From: Lentisphaeraceae bacterium
Lineage (GTDB): Bacteria; Verrucomicrobiota; Kiritimatiellia; RFP12; DVOR01
Assembly: GCA_004555175.1 (NCBI GenBank)
Contig: SFJE01000003.1
Location: forward strand, 62,001 to 126,000
Length of the DNA stretch: 64,000 bases
Reading direction: 5' to 3'
A model generated the notes under the pieces. That model was not told the origin of the DNA, searched no databases, and saw nothing but the letters and a program-made list of their open reading frames with translations. Made by a program: the position numbers and the translations under genes. Shown in pieces: positions 55,050 to 64,000 of the stretch. The stretch's first letter is position 1, and every line of letters begins with the position of its first letter.

Positions 55050-55688
55050 TTAGTCCGCAAACCCTGCGGCGAGGATCTGTTGTAATGTCTCGTCATCCGC
55101 CTGACCCAATGCCCGGCGAACATACGCACCAATTAAATCCGCTTCCAAGTTCACCCGCGCCCCGCGCCCCAAACGCCCCAATGTCGTCTCCCGCCGCGTC
55201 GTGGGAATCAGCGCCACCTCAAACCAACTGCCCCCCACCGCCGTCACCGTCAGGCTCACCCCCGAAATCGTCACCGACCCCTTCCGCACCACCCCCCGCG
55301 CAAAACGCCCCGAACACCCCACCCGCACCACGCAATCTTCCCCCGCCGCGCGCACCGCCAGCACCTCCCCCGCCTCATCCACATGCCCCGAGACCAAATG
55401 CCCCCCCAGCCGGTCGCCAAACCGCAACGCACGCTCCAGATTAACCCCCTCCCCCGCCTTCACCCCCCCGAACATCGTGCAACGCAACGTCTCGCCCAGC
55501 ACATCCGCGGCAAACCCCCACGCCCCCGCCGCGCACACCGTCAAACACGCCCCATTCACCGCCACGCTCTCCCCGAGCACCCACGGCTCCTCCGCCCCCA
55601 ACCCCGTCCCAACCCGCAAACGAACCCCCGTGCCCCGCGGCTCAACCGCCTGCACCTCGCCTATCGCCTGCACCAATCCGGTAAACAT
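55050..55688 (-). CDS. ribE: Riboflavin synthase, alpha chain
   Basis: Dismutates two lumazine molecules to riboflavin. The 212-residue protein starts at MFTGLVQAIGEV (ATG 55688). It has the internal duplication expected: ESVAVNGACLTVCAAG in the first lumazine-binding half and GSVTISGVSLTVTAVG in the second, with HLVSGHVDEAGEV between. The frame is open upstream through a repeat block but lacks family similarity there. The -10 TAGAAT ends 7 nt before the ATG, so the mRNA may be leaderless; no FMN riboswitch fits. pgi follows in an operon. Confidence 0.95.
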   Translation of the reverse strand: MFTGLVQAIGEVQAVEPRGTGVRLRVGTGLGAEEPWVLGESVAVNGACLTVCAAGAWGFAADVLGETLRCTMFGGVKAGEGVNLERALRFGDRLGGHLVSGHVDEAGEVLAVRAAGEDCVVRVGCSGRFARGVVRKGSVTISGVSLTVTAVGGSWFEVALIPTTRRETTLGRLGRGARVNLEADLIGAYVRRALGQADDETLQQILAAGFAD

Positions 55689-55695
55689 GCCGCCT

Positions 55696-55725
55696 ATTCT
55701 ACCCCATTTCCGCCCCCACACGCAA
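55696..55725 (-). promoter_or_regulatory. Promoter of ribE-pgi, leaderless
   Basis: Minus strand TTGCGT (55720-55725), 18-bp spacer, TAGAAT (55696-55701). The expected start coincides with the ribE ATG. Confidence 0.5.
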
Positions 55726-55784
55726 ACCGCGCAAGGTGCTCGATTCGCCCGCGTGAGGTGCGGGCTGCGCCCGCGAGAGGGGCG

Positions 55785-56136
55785 GTAAGCGTGGTGCAGT
55801 AGCCTGCTCCGCCAGGCCACGCGGCGTGTGGCGCGGGGCTGCACTGGCGGCACGGCAGGCCGAGGCGCGCTAGGCCGGATCATCCGGAAATTCCGGAGGC
55901 GGCCCGCCAATGGGGGCAGGGGGCAAGCCCCCCCCCCGCGTGAGCGCGCGACCGCGAAGGCCGAGCGAAGCGAGGCACCCGGCGGCTACGCGCGGGGGGC
56001 GGTAAGCGTGGTGCAGTGGCCTGCTCCGCCAGGCCACGCGGGGTGTGGCGCGGGGTGTGGGGCGGGGCACTGGCGGCGCAGCAGGATGCGCGGCAGAAAG
56101 CCCTCCCCGCGCGGCAAATATGCCGCGCCACAGAAC
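55785..56136. repeat. Repeat cluster: 36-bp repeat x2, TCCGG block, palindrome
   Basis: The 36-bp repeat copies are at 55785-55820 and 56002-56037 (compare 23101-23136). A TCCGG block (GATCATCCGGAAATTCCGG then AGGCGGCCCGCCAATGG) is at 55873-55915, followed by CGTGAGCGCGCGACCGCGA, as at 59340-59475. The inverted palindrome GCGCGGCAAATATGCCGCGC is at 56109-56136. No gene is seen between 55689 and 56269. Confidence 0.75.
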
Positions 56137-56269
56137 CGCCAGACCACCGCCCCTCCCCGCGCTCCGTTCACCGCGCACCGCTCACCATTCTCCACCCGCT
56201 CTTCACGCCCCCAAAATCCGCTCCAGCCCTTCTCCCGACTGCCCTTCCACCCCCACCACCCCCCGTCCA

Positions 56270-56317
56270 TTTAAACGTCCCTTTATTTGCTGCAGTCGAA
56301 AGCGACATCGTCGGATA
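56270..56317 (+). repeat. Left inverted repeat of the candidate invertible segment
   Basis: A 48-bp sequence beginning TTTAAACGTCCCTTTATTTG, matching the minus strand of 58796-58843 with three mismatches, all at synonymous third positions of the shared reading frame. Confidence 0.8.
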
Positions 56318-56924
56318 TGTTAAGCCCGAGAAGAATGGCTCGCTCGTGATGATGGGCGTTCCTTTCTGCGCGTTGACGCAGAATGGGCAGAGTGTTGCGA
56401 TTAACGACCTTCTGCGCGGAGATTTCGCGGCGGGCGATACCATTCAGTATTGGAGCGGAACGCAGTATGAGGGCTTGACTTATCGCGCCTCTTCCACGCT
56501 GAATGGCGTGGCGATGGGCCCGGCGTGGTGCGAGGGGCGTAGTACCTATAGCACCAAAACCCTCGCTCCCGGTGACGCATTTTGGATTGACACCGAAGCC
56601 GAGGTAATTCTCGTGGGTCAGGTCGCCGATGAGAGCACCGTTTCCTTCGGCGAACAGCGCCTGAAGATGATTGCCAATCCGCGTCCGACGGATGTGGCGA
56701 TTAATGACATCACCTTCACTGGGTTGACGGCTGGCGACACCATCCAGATTTACACCTCCACTGGCTATGTCGGCCTTACCTACCGTGCTTCTTCTACGCT
56801 GAACGGCGTTGCGATGGGCCCGGCTTGGTGCGAGGGGCGTAGCACTTATAGCACCAAGACCATCCCTGCCGGAACGGGCTTTTGGATCGATGCCAAGGAA
56901 AGCGCCACGGCAACCTTTAACTAA
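56270..56924 (+). pseudogene. 5'-truncated (silent) secreted protein, paralog of 58162-58896
   Basis: Frame-open coding sequence of about 217 residues that starts abruptly inside the signal peptide: LNVPLFAAVESDIVGY, equal to residues about 19-34 of the intact paralog on the other strand. No start codon, SD or promoter precedes it; upstream is repeat DNA. The first plausible ATG (56348, in SLVMMGVPF) would lose the signal peptide. The body has two repeats of TYRASSTLNGVAMGPAWCEG. Homology to the intact paralog begins exactly at 56270. It may be a silent donor or one state of an invertible pair rather than a dead gene. The PEP-CTERM gene that follows is intact. Confidence 0.7.
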
Positions 56925-56943
56925 TTTGCACAAAGGATAAACA

Positions 56944-57510
56944 ATGAAAAAGAAACTCCTCCTCATTGCGGCCTTGGTTGCGAGCGTCTGCTTGCAGGCA
57001 GCCTCCATTCAGTGGGAAACTGACCCCGATATGTCCAATCTTGTTGGGCCTTCTGGGAGCGCTCTCGGTGCCGGCAAAATTGCTTATTTGCTTTACGGTT
57101 CGAGCACCGGCGTGGCCGCCTCGATCCAAGATGCCACCTTCACCACTAACTACGGTGGAGCAACCTTTGTGGCTTCGGCCCTCTCCAATGCCGATGGCTA
57201 CTACGATACTGCCACCAATAACAAATATGTTGCCTCTGGGATTACCGCAACGGGCTCTTTGGATTTCTTCTTGGTGCTGTTCGATGCGGCTACTGTTGAC
57301 GACGCGAGCAACTTCCAGATTTCTAGCGCGCTGACCAAGGCTCCGTATGATGAGACGGATCCGACCTCCGCTCCGACAAGTATCACCTTCGGCGATGGAC
57401 AGATTACAGGCACTTGGACTCAGATTACTACCGATGTCCCTGAGCCGACGGTGCTCGCGCTGTTGGCATTGGGGGTGGCTGGCTTGGCGCTGAAGCGCAA
57501 GCACTTTTAA
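56944..57510 (+). CDS. PEP-CTERM secreted protein (cassette 1)
   Basis: A 188-residue exported protein. ATG 56944 follows AAAGGA. The signal peptide is MKKKLLLIAALVASVCLQAA. The body is Thr/Ser/Asp-rich beta sequence (YLLYGSSTGVAASI, LDFFLVLFDAATVDD). The C-terminus VPEPTVLALLALGVAGLALKRK is an exosortase signal, identical to that of the 57583-58131 protein. It follows the 5'-truncated gene by 19 nt, so both belong to one cassette that lacks a visible promoter. Confidence 0.85.
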   Translation: MKKKLLLIAALVASVCLQAASIQWETDPDMSNLVGPSGSALGAGKIAYLLYGSSTGVAASIQDATFTTNYGGATFVASALSNADGYYDTATNNKYVASGITATGSLDFFLVLFDAATVDDASNFQISSALTKAPYDETDPTSAPTSITFGDGQITGTWTQITTDVPEPTVLALLALGVAGLALKRKHF

Positions 57511-57534
57511 TTGGATCGCCCAAGAAAAGAAGAC

Positions 57535-57558
57535 GGCGCGCAAGAGACCTTGCGCGCC
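57535..57558. terminator. Bidirectional terminator between convergent cassettes
   Basis: Perfect 9-bp stem GGCGCGCAA / TTGCGCGCC with loop GAGACC. On the minus strand the following sequence is TCTTCTTTTC, on the plus strand GTTCGC; it is stronger for the minus cassette. Confidence 0.65.
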
Positions 57559-57582
57559 GTTCGCATTGTAAGCTCGAGAGCG

Positions 57583-58131
57583 TTAAGCAACCTTCCGCTT
57601 CAACGCCAACCCGGCAACACCGAGCGCAAGCAACGCCAACACCGTCGGCTCAGGAACACTCGGATCGGGCGTAGAGCCGCCACCAACGGTGCCCGTTAAC
57701 CAGTCACTCTCGCCATTTTCGCCGAATGCAATCGTCCACGGAGTGTCTGCACCCGTCAAAGTCGGAGTCTGAGAGGCGAGGGAAAGCGCAAACGATTGAC
57801 CATCATCGGAGACGGCAATCACAAAGTAGCAGTAAGTATTTGTTGTTACCGTGCCACCAGAAATACTATCAGCAACCAAGACGCCACCATCATTCACGAT
57901 AGTACCTGCAACGCCCTGTTGCGAATAGGTGCTTGAAGCAGACGGAACGAGTCCATTGCTTTGGATGTATGTAGCCAACGAATCGGTAGAATAGGTATTG
58001 GTTCCCGTGCAAACGAGATAGGCGGTCCCATTTTCAAACCCAGAAGTGAAATTCCCCGCGCTCCATGTACACACGCCACAATAGGCTAACGAGGTCATAA
58101 AGAGAACCAACAAGAAAGAGAGCTTTTTCAT
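57583..58131 (-). CDS. PEP-CTERM secreted protein (cassette 2)
   Basis: A 182-residue exported protein with signal peptide MKKLSFLLVLFMTSLAYC. The body is Ser/Thr/Gly-rich and ends with GGGSTPDPSVPEPTVLALL (linker and PEP motif) and a tail GVAGLALKRK. The body YCYFVIAVSDDGQSFALSLA resembles LDFFLVLFDA of the cassette 1 protein only in position. Start ATG 58131; upstream is AAGAAGGAAATACG. It follows the 58162-58896 gene by 30 nt in the same transcript. Confidence 0.85.
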   Translation of the reverse strand: MKKLSFLLVLFMTSLAYCGVCTWSAGNFTSGFENGTAYLVCTGTNTYSTDSLATYIQSNGLVPSASSTYSQQGVAGTIVNDGGVLVADSISGGTVTTNTYCYFVIAVSDDGQSFALSLASQTPTLTGADTPWTIAFGENGESDWLTGTVGGGSTPDPSVPEPTVLALLALGVAGLALKRKVA

Positions 58132-58161
58132 AATACGTATTTCCTTCTTTAATAAATGCGA

Positions 58162-58896
58162 TTAGTTAGCAGAAAACCCGACGGTTGCTTTGCCAGGTGT
58201 TGCTTTGTTGACAAAGAATGCTGCACCAGGGTCAACATCAACATCAACAGGCGTTGAACCGAAAGTCTTACACCATCCCGCAGTCTTTTCGCCGGACAAG
58301 CCTGTCTTGTACTTATAAACGGTGTAGAGCCCTGTCGTAGGATTGTAGATTTGCAAAATGTCATTTGCACTAACACCAACCCAGTTCAAGTCATTCAGCT
58401 TCGTCTTCTGGAGTGTAGGCGAAACGAGTAGATTCCATACGCTCGTGGTTTCATCTCCAAATTCATACTGCGCAGACAAATTTACCCTACCCGCAACCAC
58501 GACATCGGAGGTCGTCAACTTATTAATAAAAACGGCTTCTCCCGGTTGGAGCGTAATATCCTGCAAGGACGAACCAAATGTCTTGCACCAACCGGCGGTC
58601 TGCTCGCCAGACAGGCCGTCCTTAAACTTATAAACGCTATAACGGCCTTCCGCTGGAGAATAAACCTGAAGAATATCACCTGCAGAAAAGCCTGTCACAA
58701 GGTCTTTATTAATCTTGATTGCTTCTCCCTTAGTCAAACTCTCAAAGGGGGTACCAATCATGTACCATTTTCCGGCTTCCAGGGTGATGGTGGTGTACCC
58801 GACAATGTCGCTTTCGACTGCGGCAAATAAAGGGACGTTTAAAAACAGCAACCCTGTCAGCAGAGCTGCGCACTGAAAAATGCTTTTGGCCTTCAT
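58162..58896 (-). CDS. Secreted VESDIVGY-type protein (cassette 2, intact)
   Basis: A 244-residue exported protein; signal peptide MKAKSIFQCAALLTGLLFLN with cleavage near PLFAA. The mature protein starts AVESDIVGYTTITLEAGKWY. Two similar halves contain SAGDILQVYSPAEGRYSVYK / SANDILQIYNPTTGLYTVYK (cited in halves) each followed by TAGWCKTFGS. This duplication is shared with the truncated plus-strand paralog. ATG 58896 follows GAAAGGACAGAG, and a strong promoter lies 105 nt upstream. Function unknown; linked to a PEP-CTERM protein in both cassettes. Confidence 0.85.
   Translation of the reverse strand: MKAKSIFQCAALLTGLLFLNVPLFAAVESDIVGYTTITLEAGKWYMIGTPFESLTKGEAIKINKDLVTGFSAGDILQVYSPAEGRYSVYKFKDGLSGEQTAGWCKTFGSSLQDITLQPGEAVFINKLTTSDVVVAGRVNLSAQYEFGDETTSVWNLLVSPTLQKTKLNDLNWVGVSANDILQIYNPTTGLYTVYKYKTGLSGEKTAGWCKTFGSTPVDVDVDPGAAFFVNKATPGKATVGFSAN
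58796..58843 (-). repeat. Right inverted repeat of the candidate invertible segment
   Basis: Minus strand counterpart of 56270-56317, covering codons for LNVPLFAAVESDIVGY in the intact gene. Confidence 0.8.
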
Positions 58897-59000
58897 GGTC
58901 TCTGTCCTTTCTAACGTCCCTTGAAGCCAGTGAAATCAGGCCCTCGGGGCGGATTAAACGCGTCTTCGCGGTCCCCACTTGGGGCACGAAAGACACCATC

Positions 59001-59029
59001 ATAGTAGCAGGCGCGGGAGGCAAATGCAA
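59001..59029 (-). promoter_or_regulatory. Promoter of the intact secreted-protein cassette
   Basis: Minus strand TTGCAT (59024-59029), 17-bp spacer ending TGC, TACTAT (59001-59006). It leaves a leader of about 98 nt before ATG 58896. Confidence 0.65.
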
Positions 59030-59051
59030 GCGAAAAGTTTAGTGAAGTGCT

Positions 59052-59120
59052 GGGCCGGATAATCCGGATCATCCGGATAATCCGGAAATTCCGGAGGCGG
59101 CCCGCCAATGGGGCAGGGGC
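59052..59120. repeat. TCCGG repeat block, copy 3
   Basis: Repeated ATNATCCGG units (GGATAATCCGGATCATCCGG, then ATAATCCGGAAATTCCGG) ending in GAGGCGGCCCGCCAATGGGG. Same family as 17016, 55873 and 59340. Confidence 0.8.
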
Positions 59121-59139
59121 GGCTCCCACTTGCGCCCGT

Positions 59140-59328
59140 CCGCGCTGGGTTAACTCGCTTCCCGAGCGACTTGAATAAATAAGGCCCCGCCTTGTTGCCA
59201 ATAAGACGGGGTCTTGTTGCGAATAAGACGGGGCCTTATTACCAATAAGACGGGGTCTTATTACCAATAAGACGGGGCCTTATTAGTTGCGCTCCGCCGA
59301 GCTGTTAGTTCTCTCTGCGCCGCGTGAT
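59140..59328. repeat. Hairpin-array repeat block, copy 2 (five units)
   Basis: Five 22-bp AATAAGACGGGG-type units (59178-59285) with the same flanks as at 22915-23080. Unit number differs (five against four). Confidence 0.85.
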
Positions 59329-59339
59329 AATCCGCGCTG

Positions 59340-59475
59340 GGCCGGATGATCCGGAAATTCCGGAGATTCCGGATAATCCGGAAATTCCGGAGGCGGCCCG
59401 CCAATGGGGGCCGGGGGCAAGGCCCCCCGCGTGAGCGCGCGACCGCGACGGCCGAGCAAGGTGAGGCACCCTGCC
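59340..59475. repeat. TCCGG repeat block, copy 4
   Basis: CCGGATGATCCGGAAATTCC, GGAGATTCCGGATAATCCGG, then GGCGGCCCGCCAATGGGGG and CGTGAGCGCGCGACCGCGA. The last ~100 bp match 55896-55980. With the blocks above it fills the gene-free interval 58897-59653. Confidence 0.8.
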
Positions 59476-59653
59476 AACACGGTAAACGGCCCAAAGGGCC
59501 ACCGTTCACGCGAGCGCAGCGAGCACTGTACCTCGCGCCGCGAGGCGCGGCGCTTGCATTGCGAGCGGGAATATGATACCTTCGTGCCCTCACAACGCAC
59601 AGAGGGGGGCGGAACGTCTCCAATTTTGTCAGTTAGAAAGAGAAAGAAAGCAC

Positions 59654-62449
<2,796 letters not shown>

Positions 62450-62470
62450 GCCGCTAACGGATAGCAAAAG

Positions 62471-62504
62471 GCGCGGCCTCCCACCCGGGAGGCCGCGCTT
62501 TTTT
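62471..62504 (+). terminator. ppdK intrinsic terminator
   Basis: Perfect 12-bp stem GCGCGGCCTCCC / GGGAGGCCGCGC with loop ACCC, followed by six T; outer AAAAG/CTTTTTT can extend it. From 62505 to 62698 only dispersed motifs (CGCGAGCGCAGCGAGCA, GGCCCAAAGGGCC) are seen. Confidence 0.92.
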
Positions 62505-62698
62505 GCTATTCACTGTTCACCGTGTTGGCATAGCGCCTTCGCGTCGCTCGGCCTTCACCGTGCACGCGCCGCAGGCGCACCTCGAGCCCCAAAGGGAAGC
62601 TCGCGGGGGTGTTGTCCTGACGGGCCGCGTCCCCGCGGCCCACCTCTCACCTCTCACGCGAGCGCAGCGAGCATTCTCACGGCCCAAAGGGCCATCCC

Positions 62699-64000
62699 CT
62701 AGCGCACGAGGAGCCAGAAGCGGGTGTTGGAGCGGTAGAGGTAGAGGCCGTCAGACTTCTGGCGAAGGACGTAGTCGGTGCGCACATTGCCGTTGGTGTA
62801 GAAGAGTTCTCCGTTGATCTTGCTGGCACCATCAATGGTGTTCCAGCCGAGGATCTTGGTGTTGGAGGCCACGGCACCGCCCTCGTCATCAATGACCACC
62901 TGGAGTTTCACTTCGTTATTGGGATCCTCGACGATGGTGGGCAGGCGGAGGCGTTCGGCCTGGACGCAGGAGGTTTCGGCGACCTCCTGGGCGTTATTGC
63001 GGATGACCACCCGGAGCTTGGAGCCGGGCACCAGCGAGAGGGTGCCGCCAACGGTAAGTGTGGCGGGCATCAGCTCGGTGGTGGTGGAGCCATCCGGGCG
63101 GACGCGCGGGCCAATGGCCGAGGCGGTGATGAGGCCGCCCTCGGGGATGGTGACCTCGTTATTGCCCGAGGCCACGGTGCCCGAGCCGCCGAGTTCACCG
63201 CCATTGGGATCCACCGCCACGGGGCCGAACCAGCTGCCGGTGACATCGACGCGGGTGTGCTCACCCACCGTCAGCGGACCGAGGTAGGGACTCTCGGAGG
63301 CGCCGGCGAGGACGAAGCGGGCATCCCCCGCTGCCGTGTTGGCGTTATTGACAGTGAGGGCCGCATCAACGCGCGTGCTATCGAGGGTGAGGGCGCCGGC
63401 GAAGGTGCCGCGGAAGATGCGCGCCTCGTCCGGGGTAGTCGGGTCAAGGTCCAAGGTGAGGGTGCGGGTGGTGCGCCAGGCGCTGTCGGCCGCCGGGTCG
63501 ACCACCGGCTCAACGCCGATGAGGCCGCTCCCGGTGAGCCCGGCATAGTCGAGGGTGGTGCCCTGGGCGGTGCTGGCACCCATCCAGAAGGCGGTGGCCC
63601 CGGCGGCACTATTATTCATCGTGAGCTTGGCGGAGGCCGGCAGGACCGCGTGGCCAGGATCGAGGATGAGGTGACCGGAGGCCGGCGCGTAGCGCAGTTC
63701 GGCCACATTGACCGAGGGCACGCCATCGGGGATGCCATCCGCGCGGGTCAGCCGCGGGGCCTTGGCGGTTTCATTGCTGGCTCCGGCGCCCCAGGAGAGG
63801 ATACCGGCAGCAGCGGTGTTGGGATTGACGCGGAGCTTGACCGCGCCGCCCTGGGCGAGGGTGCTCGGGTTGTAGGCGAGGGTCGTCTGCTCAGCGAGCT
63901 GGACCTCCGGATCCAAGGCGAGCTGTTCGGCGGCGGTGAGGACCACGGAGCCCTTCTCGACGGCGAGGGTCTTGAGGCCCTTGAGCTCGGCGACAACGGT
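62699..64000 (-). CDS. C-terminal part of an autotransporter-repeat-like surface protein
   Basis: Open to the window edge: 433 residues with the N-terminus missing. It has repeated beta-strand units rich in Gly, Asn and Thr (KLTMNNSAAGATAFWMG, LTVNNANTAAGDARFVLAG, LGGSGTVASGNNEVTIPEGG, ATLTVGGTLSLVPGSKL), matching autotransporter-associated beta-strand repeat proteins. There is no beta-barrel domain; the C-terminus is YLYRSNTRFWLLVR, and no PEP-CTERM tail is present. Probably a large secreted or surface protein; no partner gene is visible. Confidence 0.7.
   Translation of the reverse strand, partial: TVVAELKGLKTLAVEKGSVVLTAAEQLALDPEVQLAEQTTLAYNPSTLAQGGAVKLRVNPNTAAAGILSWGAGASNETAKAPRLTRADGIPDGVPSVNVAELRYAPASGHLILDPGHAVLPASAKLTMNNSAAGATAFWMGASTAQGTTLDYAGLTGSGLIGVEPVVDPAADSAWRTTRTLTLDLDPTTPDEARIFRGTFAGALTLDSTRVDAALTVNNANTAAGDARFVLAGASESPYLGPLTVGEHTRVDVTGSWFGPVAVDPNGGELGGSGTVASGNNEVTIPEGGLITASAIGPRVRPDGSTTTELMPATLTVGGTLSLVPGSKLRVVIRNNAQEVAETSCVQAERLRLPTIVEDPNNEVKLQVVIDDEGGAVASNTKILGWNTIDGASKINGELFYTNGNVRTDYVLRQKSDGLYLYRSNTRFWLLVR

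Noticed and set aside
56016..56269. Start of the 56270 gene within the upstream repeat block
   Set aside because: The in-frame GTG/ATG codons there lie in dispersed repeat DNA, with no SD, signal peptide or homology to the paralog.

Overview
The window is GC-rich bacterial chromosome with tightly packed genes and repeat-laden intergenic gaps. Three proteins end in a PEP-CTERM sorting tail (V/NPEP, a short hydrophobic stretch, then RRR or KRK). There is also an H-X9-DG pseudopilin, a huge secreted modular protein, NIF-type Fe-S assembly genes, a flavodiiron protein, pyruvate phosphate dikinase and a sulfide-dependent-type Thi4. This mix suggests an anaerobic member of the PVC group (Verrucomicrobiota/Kiritimatiellota/Lentisphaerota-like). 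The assignment is inferred from gene content; no rRNA is present.

Layout. 1-2791: thiamine genes (thi4 partial, thiE) and recN. 2830-3359: promoter, five tRNAs (Pro, Leu, Glu, Glu, Ser) and a terminator. 3371-5864: clpX and gapA. 5981-13761: two CesT-like type III secretion chaperones with two large putative effectors, interleaved with tRNA-Gly, tRNA-Val, a flavodiiron protein and a 3D-domain lipoprotein. 13803-15822: nifU-nifS on the minus strand. 15953-16699: a PEP-CTERM protein. 17203-22644: minus-strand operon fumarase alpha, nadB, glycosyltransferase, gspE/pilB. 22683-22828: a structured small RNA. 23203-25927: thioredoxin-like protein and uvrB. 26376-27176: an unknown protein. 27195-30498: acyl-CoA synthetase and a YfhO-like membrane protein. 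30580-33443: rarA and nnr. 33612-38978: metY, a VTT membrane protein, an unknown secreted protein and a CPA2 antiporter-EIIA fusion. 39198-52137: a pseudopilin translationally coupled to a 3,940-residue secreted protein. 52547-55688: tsaC, pgi, ribE. 56270-58896: two convergent two-gene cassettes of secreted proteins, one lacking its promoter and signal peptide. 59654-62449: ppdK. 62699-64000: C-terminal part of an autotransporter-repeat-like surface protein.

How the genes work together. Central carbon metabolism (gapA, pgi, ppdK, fumarase), NAD supply and repair (nadB, nnr), cofactors (thi4/thiE, ribE, nifUS), DNA repair (recN, uvrB, rarA) and protein quality control (clpX) are housekeeping functions. 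Host or surface interaction appears as chaperone/effector pairs away from any secretion apparatus, PEP-CTERM proteins, the giant protein and the autotransporter-like protein.

The two observations most worth following are the 2.6-kb convergent cassette pair bounded by 48-bp inverted coding repeats, which could be an invertible expression switch, and the dispersed type III chaperone/effector loci. Several intergenic repeat families are also described: GTCGAC-ended inverted-repeat elements, arrays of 22-bp hairpins, and TCCGG blocks.
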